Shown here piece by piece: positions 16,730 to 22,949 of a stretch of 22,949 nt of DNA (position 1 is the first letter of the stretch; every line of letters begins with the position of its first letter). The notes under the pieces were generated by a model. The model did not search any database. It was not told the DNA's origin and saw only the letters and a list, made by a program, of their open reading frames with translations. The stretch is from DATLAN01 sp035527455 (GTDB lineage Bacteria > Planctomycetota > Planctomycetia > Pirellulales > Thermoguttaceae): contig DATLAN010000177.1 in the NCBI GenBank assembly GCA_035527455.1, forward strand, positions 1 through 22,949. The letters run 5' to 3'. Both the position numbers and the translations under genes were made by a program.

Positions 16730-18934
16730 GAGCGCTGGTGGCTCTCGCGTCGGGTGAGCCTGGAACGGGAAATGTGTACCGATGAACTGGCGGTTGCCGC
16801 CACCGGCCGGCGACTCACGTACGCGACCGCTCTGGAACAGTTGGGCCGCAAGCGGCTCGGCCAAACCGCGCCCCAATTCGGGGCCACCATGGGAGGCAAG
16901 AAAATGGTGCTGCTCGATCGCGTCAGCAATACCCTCGGCTTCTCTGTTTCTCCGAAGAAGGCCCGCTGGTGGCCCGTCGGTTTGCTGGGGTTGCTCGTGC
17001 CCCTGGCGATTTGGGCAGCCTCGACGGGTATCGCCCGGCCGGAACCGGCTCCGATACGAGCTGGAGAGCCGTCCGATCCCGCTCCCCGCACGCCCTGGGC
17101 CGAGGCCGTCATCGAAGCCTTTCCCCAATGGGAGACTGTCCGATGCGATCGGAGTCCGAGCGTGCAGATCGGTTCCGCCCGGGGATACCGGCTGCTGCTT
17201 CGCCAGGGCCGCCGGGAATACACCGGCCAGCCCATGCAGCAGAAGGCGAGCCCGGCCGCTGAAGGAGAAATCGACGAGAACGACTTTCGCACCGTCTATT
17301 CGCACATCGACGTAGTCGTCTTCCCGTTGAATGAAAAGCTGCCCGAGAAGGCGACGCAGGCGATCGCGTGGGAGGACGTGGAGCAGGAGTGGTACGTCCG
17401 CGGGGTCGATCTCGGCTCGGGGCACGGATACCGCTGGTTCACGCGGACCACGCTCTTCTGGCAAGAGGACCTCCGCACGAAGCTCGGCCTGATCGGCGGT
17501 GACGACCGCCTGCAACTGCTGATCGACGGCCTGTTGACCAAGGACCGCGGCGACTGCACGGCCAACAGCCTGGTGACGGCGGCGGCCAAGGTCGGCGACC
17601 CGTTGATCCCGCATATCGAGGCCGCCTTGCAGAAGATCACCGAGGAAGACCATTGGCGGCTGGTGCAGCCGCTGGGCCGGATCGACACGCCCCGGGCGAC
17701 CGAGTTGCTCACCAGATTATACCGCGATGAAAAGACCCGGCACGCGGCCTCGTACGCGCTGATTTCCGGCCCGCCGCGCGAGTCGGCGAAAGAACTCTAC
17801 TTCGACCTGCTGCGGCGGCGGCAGTATATCTACCAGGTGGCCGAAGCGTGCGTGGCGTTCGACTGGAAGGACTCGATCGGACTGATGCAGGCAATCTGCG
17901 ACCGGCCGACGAGCTGGGAGTTCCGCTCCGCGTTCCGTGCCAAGCGGATGCTGGAGGGCCGCCCCGTGCCGGAGGAACTGGACGAGGCGGAAAACGTCCT
18001 GCGATCGGCCGGGCCGCGTGCCGATCCCGCGCAGATCGAGGCCGCCCGACGGACCCTGCTCAGCGCGCCGGACAAGGAGGCCGCCGCCATCGTCGCAGCC
18101 CATCTGACCGACTTCCTTGCCAAGGCCAACCACGACGAGATCGAGGCCGTACGCCGGCTGGGGCGAGAATTGCTCGAGGAACTGCCCGGCGAGGTGACGA
18201 TTCCGCTGATGAAGAGGCTGGCGGCGAATTTCGAGTACGAGTGGCAGCGAGAGCGGCTGCAGCAGACGCTGCAATCGCTCGAGTCGAAGCCGCCGGACGA
18301 AGCCCGCTTGTTGGAGTATCTCAGGCGGAACCTGAAACGCCTGGCGGAGACGAAGCTTCCCGGGCACCAATTCACGGATCTCGACCCCCGAGCGATGAAG
18401 ATTTCGTGGAAGACGCAATCCTACGTCGTACCGATGCCCAGCGGAAAACACGCCGACGCGCCCGTGGAGCAGCGGCCGATGACCGGGCCGGCTCCCGACG
18501 GACTGATCGTCACGGCATGGCTGAGCGACACGATCGGGCAGGCCGACCGGCCGCAGGTGCTCGACCGGGGCGGGTTCTGGAAGGTCCGTCTCGGCCAGGT
18601 CCATCTGCCCGACCCGCCGCCCTACCTGTTGTTCAACGTCGAGTACGGCCCCAAGACGGACGAGAAGCTCATCGAAGCCTTCACCTCGACCGACGCCTGG
18701 CTGGCCGCATTGAGCCCGGCGGGACAGGCCGATCCGTCCGGCTGGGGCGAACCGGTGCAAGGGCTCCTCTGCCGGGTGCGCGCAGCGAAAACCTCCTGGA
18801 GATTCGGCGACATCCTTACGTTCCGCGCCGACCTGCACAACGCCGGGCCCAAGATATGGGCCTTGCCTCCGTCTGAGGAACTCTACGAGATCGAAGTGGC
18901 GCCGCCCGAGATTCCCGGGGAACTTGAACTGTAA
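16631..18934 (+). CDS. M56/BlaR1-type sensor remnant without the protease active site
   Basis: The frame is open from a TTG at 16631, but residues before about 34 are translated repeat DNA. From base 16730 the sequence reads ERWWLSRRVSLEREMCTDELAVAATG, the segment that in M56 proteases follows the HExxH helix; the HExxH itself and the N-terminal helices are absent. A membrane helix follows (about 114-131, WWPVGLLGLLVPLAIWA), then a long extracytoplasmic region of helical, HEAT-like character (about 290-590) and a beta-rich end. The end stops abruptly at GELEL just before a repeat-rich spacer, so the 3' end may also be cut. A re-start ATG at 16904 with GGGAGG seven bases upstream would give a membrane-anchored protein without protease. 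The 730 open codons argue that the remnant is either recent or still used. Start uncertain. Confidence 0.7.
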   Translation: MTGSRRAAKGSRRCVSVPFPSYFTIPCSIFDIQERWWLSRRVSLEREMCTDELAVAATGRRLTYATALEQLGRKRLGQTAPQFGATMGGKKMVLLDRVSNTLGFSVSPKKARWWPVGLLGLLVPLAIWAASTGIARPEPAPIRAGEPSDPAPRTPWAEAVIEAFPQWETVRCDRSPSVQIGSARGYRLLLRQGRREYTGQPMQQKASPAAEGEIDENDFRTVYSHIDVVVFPLNEKLPEKATQAIAWEDVEQEWYVRGVDLGSGHGYRWFTRTTLFWQEDLRTKLGLIGGDDRLQLLIDGLLTKDRGDCTANSLVTAAAKVGDPLIPHIEAALQKITEEDHWRLVQPLGRIDTPRATELLTRLYRDEKTRHAASYALISGPPRESAKELYFDLLRRRQYIYQVAEACVAFDWKDSIGLMQAICDRPTSWEFRSAFRAKRMLEGRPVPEELDEAENVLRSAGPRADPAQIEAARRTLLSAPDKEAAAIVAAHLTDFLAKANHDEIEAVRRLGRELLEELPGEVTIPLMKRLAANFEYEWQRERLQQTLQSLESKPPDEARLLEYLRRNLKRLAETKLPGHQFTDLDPRAMKISWKTQSYVVPMPSGKHADAPVEQRPMTGPAPDGLIVTAWLSDTIGQADRPQVLDRGGFWKVRLGQVHLPDPPPYLLFNVEYGPKTDEKLIEAFTSTDAWLAALSPAGQADPSGWGEPVQGLLCRVRAAKTSWRFGDILTFRADLHNAGPKIWALPPSEELYEIEVAPPEIPGELEL

Positions 18935-18999
18935 GCGGTGAGTGGAAAATGGGGACCGGCCCCGAGCCGCAAATGGCGTGAAAGTTCAAAATCCAGGTG

Positions 19000-19040
19000 T
19001 TGCTCCACTGGGGTGGGCAGTATTGCTCCACTGGGGTGGG
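19000..19040. repeat. 18-bp direct repeat, two copies 23 bp apart
   Basis: TTGCTCCACTGGGGTGGG occurs at 19000-19017 and 19023-19040. The copies are identical and separated by five bases. Confidence 0.9.
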
Positions 19041-19074
19041 TGGCGGGCCGAACCCGCCCGCCTTCGCACTTCGA

Positions 19075-19098
19075 CATTCCTTGTTCGATATTCGATAT
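19075..19098. repeat. Second copy of the 24-bp dispersed repeat
   Basis: Identical to 16702-16725 and in the same orientation. The two copies bracket the truncated M56 gene. A related TTCGTATTTTCACC lies just after it, while TTCGTATTTCACC lies just before the first copy, so the surrounding blocks are shuffled between the two sites. Confidence 0.88.
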
Positions 19099-19162
19099 CC
19101 CCCTTACCGACATCCCCCTTCTTTCGTATTTTCACCTTTTCGCGTTCTCGCGATCCTTACTC

Positions 19163-19266
19163 GTTCCCAAACCGAAGTTTGGGAACCGGGAAAAACCGAA
19201 GTTTGGGAACCAGGAAACCGAAGTTTGGGAACCAGGAAGGAAAAACCGAAGTTTGGGAACCAGGAA
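19163..19266. repeat. Four copies of 17-mer ACCGAAGTTTGGGAACC
   Basis: Exact copies start at 19171, 19195, 19217 and 19245, separated by short purine-rich spacers (GGGAAAA, AGGAA, AGGAAGGAAAA). Each core can fold as AAAC-CGAA-GTTT, extended to a 7-bp stem (CCCAAAC/GTTTGGG) in the first copy. The uneven spacing of 22-28 bp distinguishes it from a simple satellite and from a CRISPR array. Confidence 0.95.
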
Positions 19267-19344
19267 AAAGGAGGACGTACTGACGATGATTTCACCCGTT
19301 GGGGGGTGCCAGCTGGATTTTGGCGGTTTTCTGTAACGGAATGG

Positions 19345-19373
19345 TTGACAGGTAGCGCTCCTTGTGCGACAAT
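19345..19373 (+). promoter_or_regulatory. Candidate sigma-70 promoter for the PEP-CTERM gene
   Basis: A perfect TTGACA (19345-19350) is followed after exactly 17 bases by GACAAT (19368-19373), matching TATAAT at four of six positions. Transcription would start near 19380 and give an unusually long leader of about 260 nt. Another TTGACA near 19578 lacks a -10 at the right distance. Confidence 0.5.
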
Positions 19374-19630
19374 AACCAGCGCGTTCCCTCTCGTGGGATA
19401 CCACCTTGCCGTTCCTCTCATGCTGAACCTGACCACCTGAAGTAGCCGAGGCAGCGCATCGTAGCCGAAAACGCCGGAATCTCTTGGCGGTGCCTTTTGG
19501 GTTGGTAAGGATCCTCTTTGCGCATCAAGCGGCCCGTCCTGCCCTGAGTCCGCCTCCCGCGCCGGCAGTCATTCGCTTTTGACATGTGTCCGTGTCTCAG
19601 GACCCGGCAGACGTCATATTTACCAACACA

Positions 19631-19636
19631 AGGAGG
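19631..19636 (+). promoter_or_regulatory. Shine-Dalgarno AGGAGG deciding the PEP-CTERM gene start
   Basis: AGGAGG lies six bases before the ATG at 19643. This fixes the start there and not at the in-frame codon 57 bases upstream, and the resulting protein starts with a proper signal peptide. Confidence 0.85.
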
Positions 19637-19642
19637 CAGAAT

Positions 19643-20638
19643 ATGTTCGAGAAATCATTGTTTCGATTCGTCGCAGTCCTGGCGGCGTTGATGCTGTTGA
19701 TAGGCACGGCCCAAGCTGACGTGATTATCGAGACCGTACCCGTCGGCTACCCGGGCAACGCACCCGATGACAACGGCTACGGCACCGTGGACGAACTGTA
19801 CCTGATCGGCAAGTACGAGGTGACCGCCGGGCAGTACACCGAGTTCCTCAACGCCGTGGCGGACACGGACAGCTACGGGCTGTACAACACCAACATGACG
19901 AGCTACTACGGGTGCAAGATCGCGCGGAGCGGCTCGTCGGGAAGCTACAGCTACACCGTTGCCCCCGATCGCGAGAACCGTCCGGTGAACTATGTCTCCT
20001 GGGGCGATGCCGCACGGTTTGCCAACTGGCTGCACAACGGCCAGCCGACCGGGGCGCAGGGCAACGGCACCACGGAAGATGGCGCGTATGTCCTCAACGG
20101 CGCGATGAGCCAGTCGACCCTGATGGCCATCATGCGCCAGAGCGATGCCACGTGGTTCCTCCCCACGGAGAACGAGTGGTACAAGGCGGCGTATCATAAG
20201 AACGATGGGATCGCGGGCAACTACTTCGACTACCCGACCGCCAGCGACGCCGTTCCGAGCAACGGTCTGATCGATCCCGACCCGGGCAACAACGCCAACT
20301 TCTTCCAAAACGGTTACACGATCGGCGGTCCGTATTGGACGACCGAAGTGGGCGAGTTCGAAAACTCGGCGAGCCCGTACGGCACGTTCGATCAGGGCGG
20401 CAACCTTTGGGAATGGAACGAATCCGTCTACACCGCCGGTTTGTCGCGTGGTTTGCGTGGCGGCGATTGGTACTACGACTCGGCCTACCCGCGCGCCACC
20501 TTCCGCAGCAACAACAACCCGCCGTACGAGAACGCCTACATCGGGTTCCGCGTGGCAAGTGTTCCTGAGCCCGGTAGCATCGCCTTGTTGGTATTCGGGT
20601 TGATAACGGGTCTGGTCTGGTGGAGATGCAAGAGGTAG
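19643..20638 (+). CDS. FGE-sulfatase (SUMF1)-fold protein with PEP-CTERM sorting signal
   Basis: 331 residues from the ATG at 19643. The N-terminal signal peptide (MFEKSLFRFVAVLAALMLL, cleavage near AQA-D) indicates export. The body has the FGE-sulfatase/formylglycine-generating-enzyme pattern: IGKYEVTAGQYTEFLNAVA, PVNYVSWGDAARFANWL, FLPTENEWYKAAYH, YGTFDQGGNLWEWNE, GLRGGDWYY and YIGFRVA. The C-terminus is a PEP-CTERM anchor: VPEP, a hydrophobic helix and a basic tail (RCKR), recognised by an exosortase that is not encoded here. Only two cysteines are present (one mid-domain, one in the sorting tail); the paired catalytic cysteines of true FGE near the final motif are absent, so it is probably a binding or surface protein and not a sulfatase activator. 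Confidence 0.92.
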   Translation: MFEKSLFRFVAVLAALMLLIGTAQADVIIETVPVGYPGNAPDDNGYGTVDELYLIGKYEVTAGQYTEFLNAVADTDSYGLYNTNMTSYYGCKIARSGSSGSYSYTVAPDRENRPVNYVSWGDAARFANWLHNGQPTGAQGNGTTEDGAYVLNGAMSQSTLMAIMRQSDATWFLPTENEWYKAAYHKNDGIAGNYFDYPTASDAVPSNGLIDPDPGNNANFFQNGYTIGGPYWTTEVGEFENSASPYGTFDQGGNLWEWNESVYTAGLSRGLRGGDWYYDSAYPRATFRSNNNPPYENAYIGFRVASVPEPGSIALLVFGLITGLVWWRCKR

Positions 20639-20711
20639 CGCCCTTTATCCTTTTTCCCTTTACCCCAACGCCGGGTGCCCAATCTGACCGCGGTCCGTTC
20701 TGCGACAAAGC

Positions 20712-22949
20712 CTATTGCTTTTCGATCCGCAACTCGTGTTCCGCCTGGTTTCGCCACACGACGAGTCGGACCGCCCTGCCTCGGGAAAGTTGCTTGTAGG
20801 CCGTGGCGAACTCCTTGAGGTTCTTCAGCGGCGTGCCGTCGAGCTTCAAGATCACGTCGTTGAGCCGAAAACCCAGCTTCTCGGCCTCGGAGCCCTCGGC
20901 GACCTCGACGACCAGCACGCCGTCCTTGTGGCCCAAGCCCGTGGCCGACATCTCGTTGTCGTCCTCGATGTTCTTGAGCTTCGCCCCCAGCCAGTCGGCC
21001 GAGTTGGCCGACGCGTATCGGCGTCCCCAACCGCCGGTGGAAATGTCGGCCGCCTCGATCGTGCCCGGCAGCGGCGGCGTCTTCGCCTGGGCCTTGAGTT
21101 CCGGCTTCTGCACGCCGAAGCGGTCCATGGCGAAATTCTCGAAACCCAGCTTCAGCGCCGGCGAACCGTCCTTGACCCGATAATCGCCGCTTGAGGGATC
21201 GACGAACATCGCGTCGGCGACGATCGAATGCGCGTCGCCGCCGCTGAACTTCCGCAGGCCCTCGGCCGGCTGCCCGGTCCCTTGGGGCGAATGCACCAGG
21301 TTGTAGTCGGCCTGGCCGTCGAGGCTTCGCATCCCGGCCGGCTGATAACTGTCCTGCCAGACGATGTTTCGCTCGAACGTCGAGCGGCAATCCGGATACC
21401 ACACGTGAGGGCAGAACGAATAGTCGACCATGATGTTGTTGTAGACCTTGCGGAAATAGCCTTCGCGGAGCTTGATCCCGCCGGCCAGGCAGAGGTTGTT
21501 GTACAGTTCGTAATTGCTCGATCCGTCGTCCAGGTCGATGTCCCAGCCGTGGTCGCACCGCCAGCGGTTGTTGCGGATCACGATCGTCCGGCGGCAATCC
21601 CACTTGGGCATGTCCGGGTGCTGCTGGACCCACTGGGCCGTCTGGCCGCGGTCGGGGTGCCAGAAGCGGTCGCGGCCCCACGAGTTGAACGAGCCGTGGT
21701 CGCCGGTCTCCTTGACCGTGTCGAACACGTCGTTCCATTCGATCAGGTGCCCGCCGAAGGCCCCGTCGCAGATGTTGATGCCCGCCCGGGGACAGTCGTA
21801 GACGCTGTTGTGCCGGACGGTGATCCCGTCGGCCATGCAGATGTTCACGCCGGCCGTCTGCTTCTCGACCCGGCCGTTGCGATAGATCAGGTTGTCGAAC
21901 ACCAGGCACTCGGCCGGGTAGTTGTCGGTCTTCGGGCCGGGCTCTTTGTCCATCGCTTCGAGCGTCTGCGTCTGCTGGTACTCGAACAGCGGCGAGCGGA
22001 GCGCCCCGGGATCGCCCACGAAGGCCACCGCACTGGCCCCGGCGTCGGAGATCCGGCAGCCGGTGATTTCGATCCGCCGGTTGTAATTGTTCACGAACAC
22101 CCCGTTGCCGCCGGCCTGGTCGATCACGGCGTCGCGGACGGCGCAGTCCTCGGCCCCGTCGAAAAGGATCGCCCCGCCGCGGTAGGTCGTCCAGTCGCTC
22201 CGCAGCAGCGGCTCCTTGTTGTCCATGAACGTTCGGGCGGTGTGCGTGAAGGTCATGCCCCGCAGCGTGACGAACTTCACCGGCGCCTGCTGCGAGCCCC
22301 GCAGCTCGACGAGATGCCGCAGACGAACGGCCTCGATCACCGCCCGGTCGAGGTCCACGCCCTCGGGCGGATAGCAGTAGAGCGTGCTCTTCTTGGCATC
22401 GAGGAACCATTCGCCCGGGGCGTCGAGTTCCTCGAAGATGTTTTCCACGAACCGATACGTCCCGTGCATGCCCATCTGGCGGTTGTTCTGCCAGCCGCCG
22501 ACGTATTGGAGCCGGCCGTCGGCGTCCTTGCCGGTGATCCGATAATGGAAATCGCCCCAAAGACTCCGGTGCATCGCGTGCAGGAACCCGCCGGCCGGGT
22601 CGGACCAGGTATTGACACGCTGGTCGCTGATGCAATCGGCCGCGAAGCCGTTGAAGTACTGGGCGCCGGGGTCGAAGTTCGGATACCGGGCCATCTGCTG
22701 CCGTTGACCGTCGATGAACAACTGGTCGGAGGTGAAGCCCTCGGGCACCGTGGCCTGCACGATGCCGTCGCGCAGCGGTTTCCAATCCACGTCGACCTTC
22801 GTCCCGCCGCTGATGACGACGGTTTCCCCGGGCGCGGCCGCGTAAGTGATCGGCGCCGCCAAAGTTCCCGAGTCCTCGGCCGTCAGCACGACGGTCTCCG
22901 TCAGATAGTACTTCCCGCCGGCGAAGACCACGGTGATCGGCCCCGCCGC
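20712..22949 (-). CDS. Right-handed parallel beta-helix protein with C-terminal PDZ domain, 5' partial
   Basis: The frame is open to the right edge (746 codons), so the signal peptide and start lie outside; an internal GTG at 22931 should not be taken as the start. The visible N-terminus (VVFAGGKYYLTETVVL, then ITYAAAPGETVVISGG) is the usual opening of pectate-lyase-like beta-helix proteins that act on extracellular polysaccharides. The coils show repeated asparagine-ladder and GI/GV patterns (GGNGVFVNNYNRRIEITG, AGVNICMADGITVRHNSV, RAGINICDGAFGGHLIEWND, DLDDGSSNYELYNNL). After a Pro-rich linker, a PDZ domain fills roughly the last 100 residues (DGVLVVEVAEGSEAEKLGFR, NDVILKLDGTPLKN), the kind found in HtrA-type proteases, where it binds C-termini. 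Catalytic residues of the helix could not be assigned. It converges with the PEP-CTERM gene across a 73-bp spacer without an obvious terminator. Confidence 0.88.
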   Translation of the reverse strand, partial: AAGPITVVFAGGKYYLTETVVLTAEDSGTLAAPITYAAAPGETVVISGGTKVDVDWKPLRDGIVQATVPEGFTSDQLFIDGQRQQMARYPNFDPGAQYFNGFAADCISDQRVNTWSDPAGGFLHAMHRSLWGDFHYRITGKDADGRLQYVGGWQNNRQMGMHGTYRFVENIFEELDAPGEWFLDAKKSTLYCYPPEGVDLDRAVIEAVRLRHLVELRGSQQAPVKFVTLRGMTFTHTARTFMDNKEPLLRSDWTTYRGGAILFDGAEDCAVRDAVIDQAGGNGVFVNNYNRRIEITGCRISDAGASAVAFVGDPGALRSPLFEYQQTQTLEAMDKEPGPKTDNYPAECLVFDNLIYRNGRVEKQTAGVNICMADGITVRHNSVYDCPRAGINICDGAFGGHLIEWNDVFDTVKETGDHGSFNSWGRDRFWHPDRGQTAQWVQQHPDMPKWDCRRTIVIRNNRWRCDHGWDIDLDDGSSNYELYNNLCLAGGIKLREGYFRKVYNNIMVDYSFCPHVWYPDCRSTFERNIVWQDSYQPAGMRSLDGQADYNLVHSPQGTGQPAEGLRKFSGGDAHSIVADAMFVDPSSGDYRVKDGSPALKLGFENFAMDRFGVQKPELKAQAKTPPLPGTIEAADISTGGWGRRYASANSADWLGAKLKNIEDDNEMSATGLGHKDGVLVVEVAEGSEAEKLGFRLNDVILKLDGTPLKNLKEFATAYKQLSRGRAVRLVVWRNQAEHELRIEKQ

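Larger units (their letters stand above)
18935..19642. other. 708-bp repeat-rich spacer with no supported gene
   Basis: It holds a short direct repeat (19000-19040), a hairpin GGCGGG-CCGAA-CCCGCC at about 19043-19059, the second copy of the 24-bp repeat (19075-19098), a four-copy 17-mer array (19163-19266), a candidate promoter (19345-19373) and the leader of the PEP-CTERM gene. Open frames across it are short, overlap in all phases and translate the repeats; none looks like a real protein. Confidence 0.8.

Noticed and set aside
19163..19266. Possible CRISPR-like array of 17-mers
   Set aside because: Spacers are only 5-11 bases, purine-rich and similar to each other, not unique sequences.
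18938..19440. Several short overlapping open frames in the spacer after the second M56 gene
   Set aside because: They translate repeats in all phases, giving strings such as SLGT and KFGNQE, and have no ribosome-binding sites.
20639..20711. Terminator between the two convergent 3' ends
   Set aside because: The spacer is pyrimidine-rich but no stem of useful length followed by a T-tract could be found.

Overview
The window reads as a GC-rich chromosomal segment from a planctomycete, most likely of the Pirellulales/Pirellulaceae type. This is inferred from gene content, not from a marker gene: two BlaR1/MecR1-like M56 membrane proteases with low-complexity or HEAT-like tails, a soluble Ser/Thr-kinase-like protein, a FGE-sulfatase-fold protein with a PEP-CTERM sorting signal, a PQQ-type beta-propeller, a right-handed beta-helix protein with a PDZ tail, and a very large all-helical protein of unknown function. 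Genes are mostly single units separated by spacers filled with hairpins and tandem repeats. No rRNA, tRNA, CRISPR array or transposase gene was seen.

Layout. 1-1968 (+): 3' part of an M56 protease, open at the left edge, joined in frame to a signal-peptide-bearing, repeat-rich, coiled-coil protein, then a strong intrinsic terminator. 2302-3682 (+): CPBP membrane protease overlapping a compact kinase-like protein. 3830-5920 (+): recG. 5884-6162 (-): solitary ParD-like antitoxin whose 3' end runs into recG. 6285-6490: a 10-bp tandem array between perfect 35-bp inverted arms. 6486-10451 (-): a 1321-residue protein of unknown function. 10860-12404 (+): exported PQQ-like beta-propeller. 12587-14155 (+): purH. 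14504-15286 (+): trpC, preceded by a nested inverted-repeat element that touches its start codon. 15493-16605 (+): membrane-anchored SGNH hydrolase. 16631-18934 (+): an M56-type sensor that has lost its protease half. 18935-19642: repeat-rich spacer and a candidate promoter. 19643-20638 (+): PEP-CTERM FGE-sulfatase-fold protein. 20712-22949 (-): beta-helix/PDZ protein, open at the right edge.

How it fits together. The housekeeping genes (recG, purH, trpC) are scattered singly among envelope and regulatory genes, so the window is not one pathway. The tightest functional unit is the overlapping CPBP protease/kinase pair. What stands out most is the set of structured intergenic elements: at least seven different families of inverted or tandem repeats occupy nearly every spacer, two of them in two copies each. 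Several touch genes: one contains the stop codon of the 1321-residue protein, one replaces the expected ribosome-binding site of trpC, and one lies at the point where the second M56 gene is cut. The best candidates for something undescribed are the 1321-residue protein with its flanking repeat cruciform, and the in-frame M56/repeat-protein fusion with its own internal translation start.
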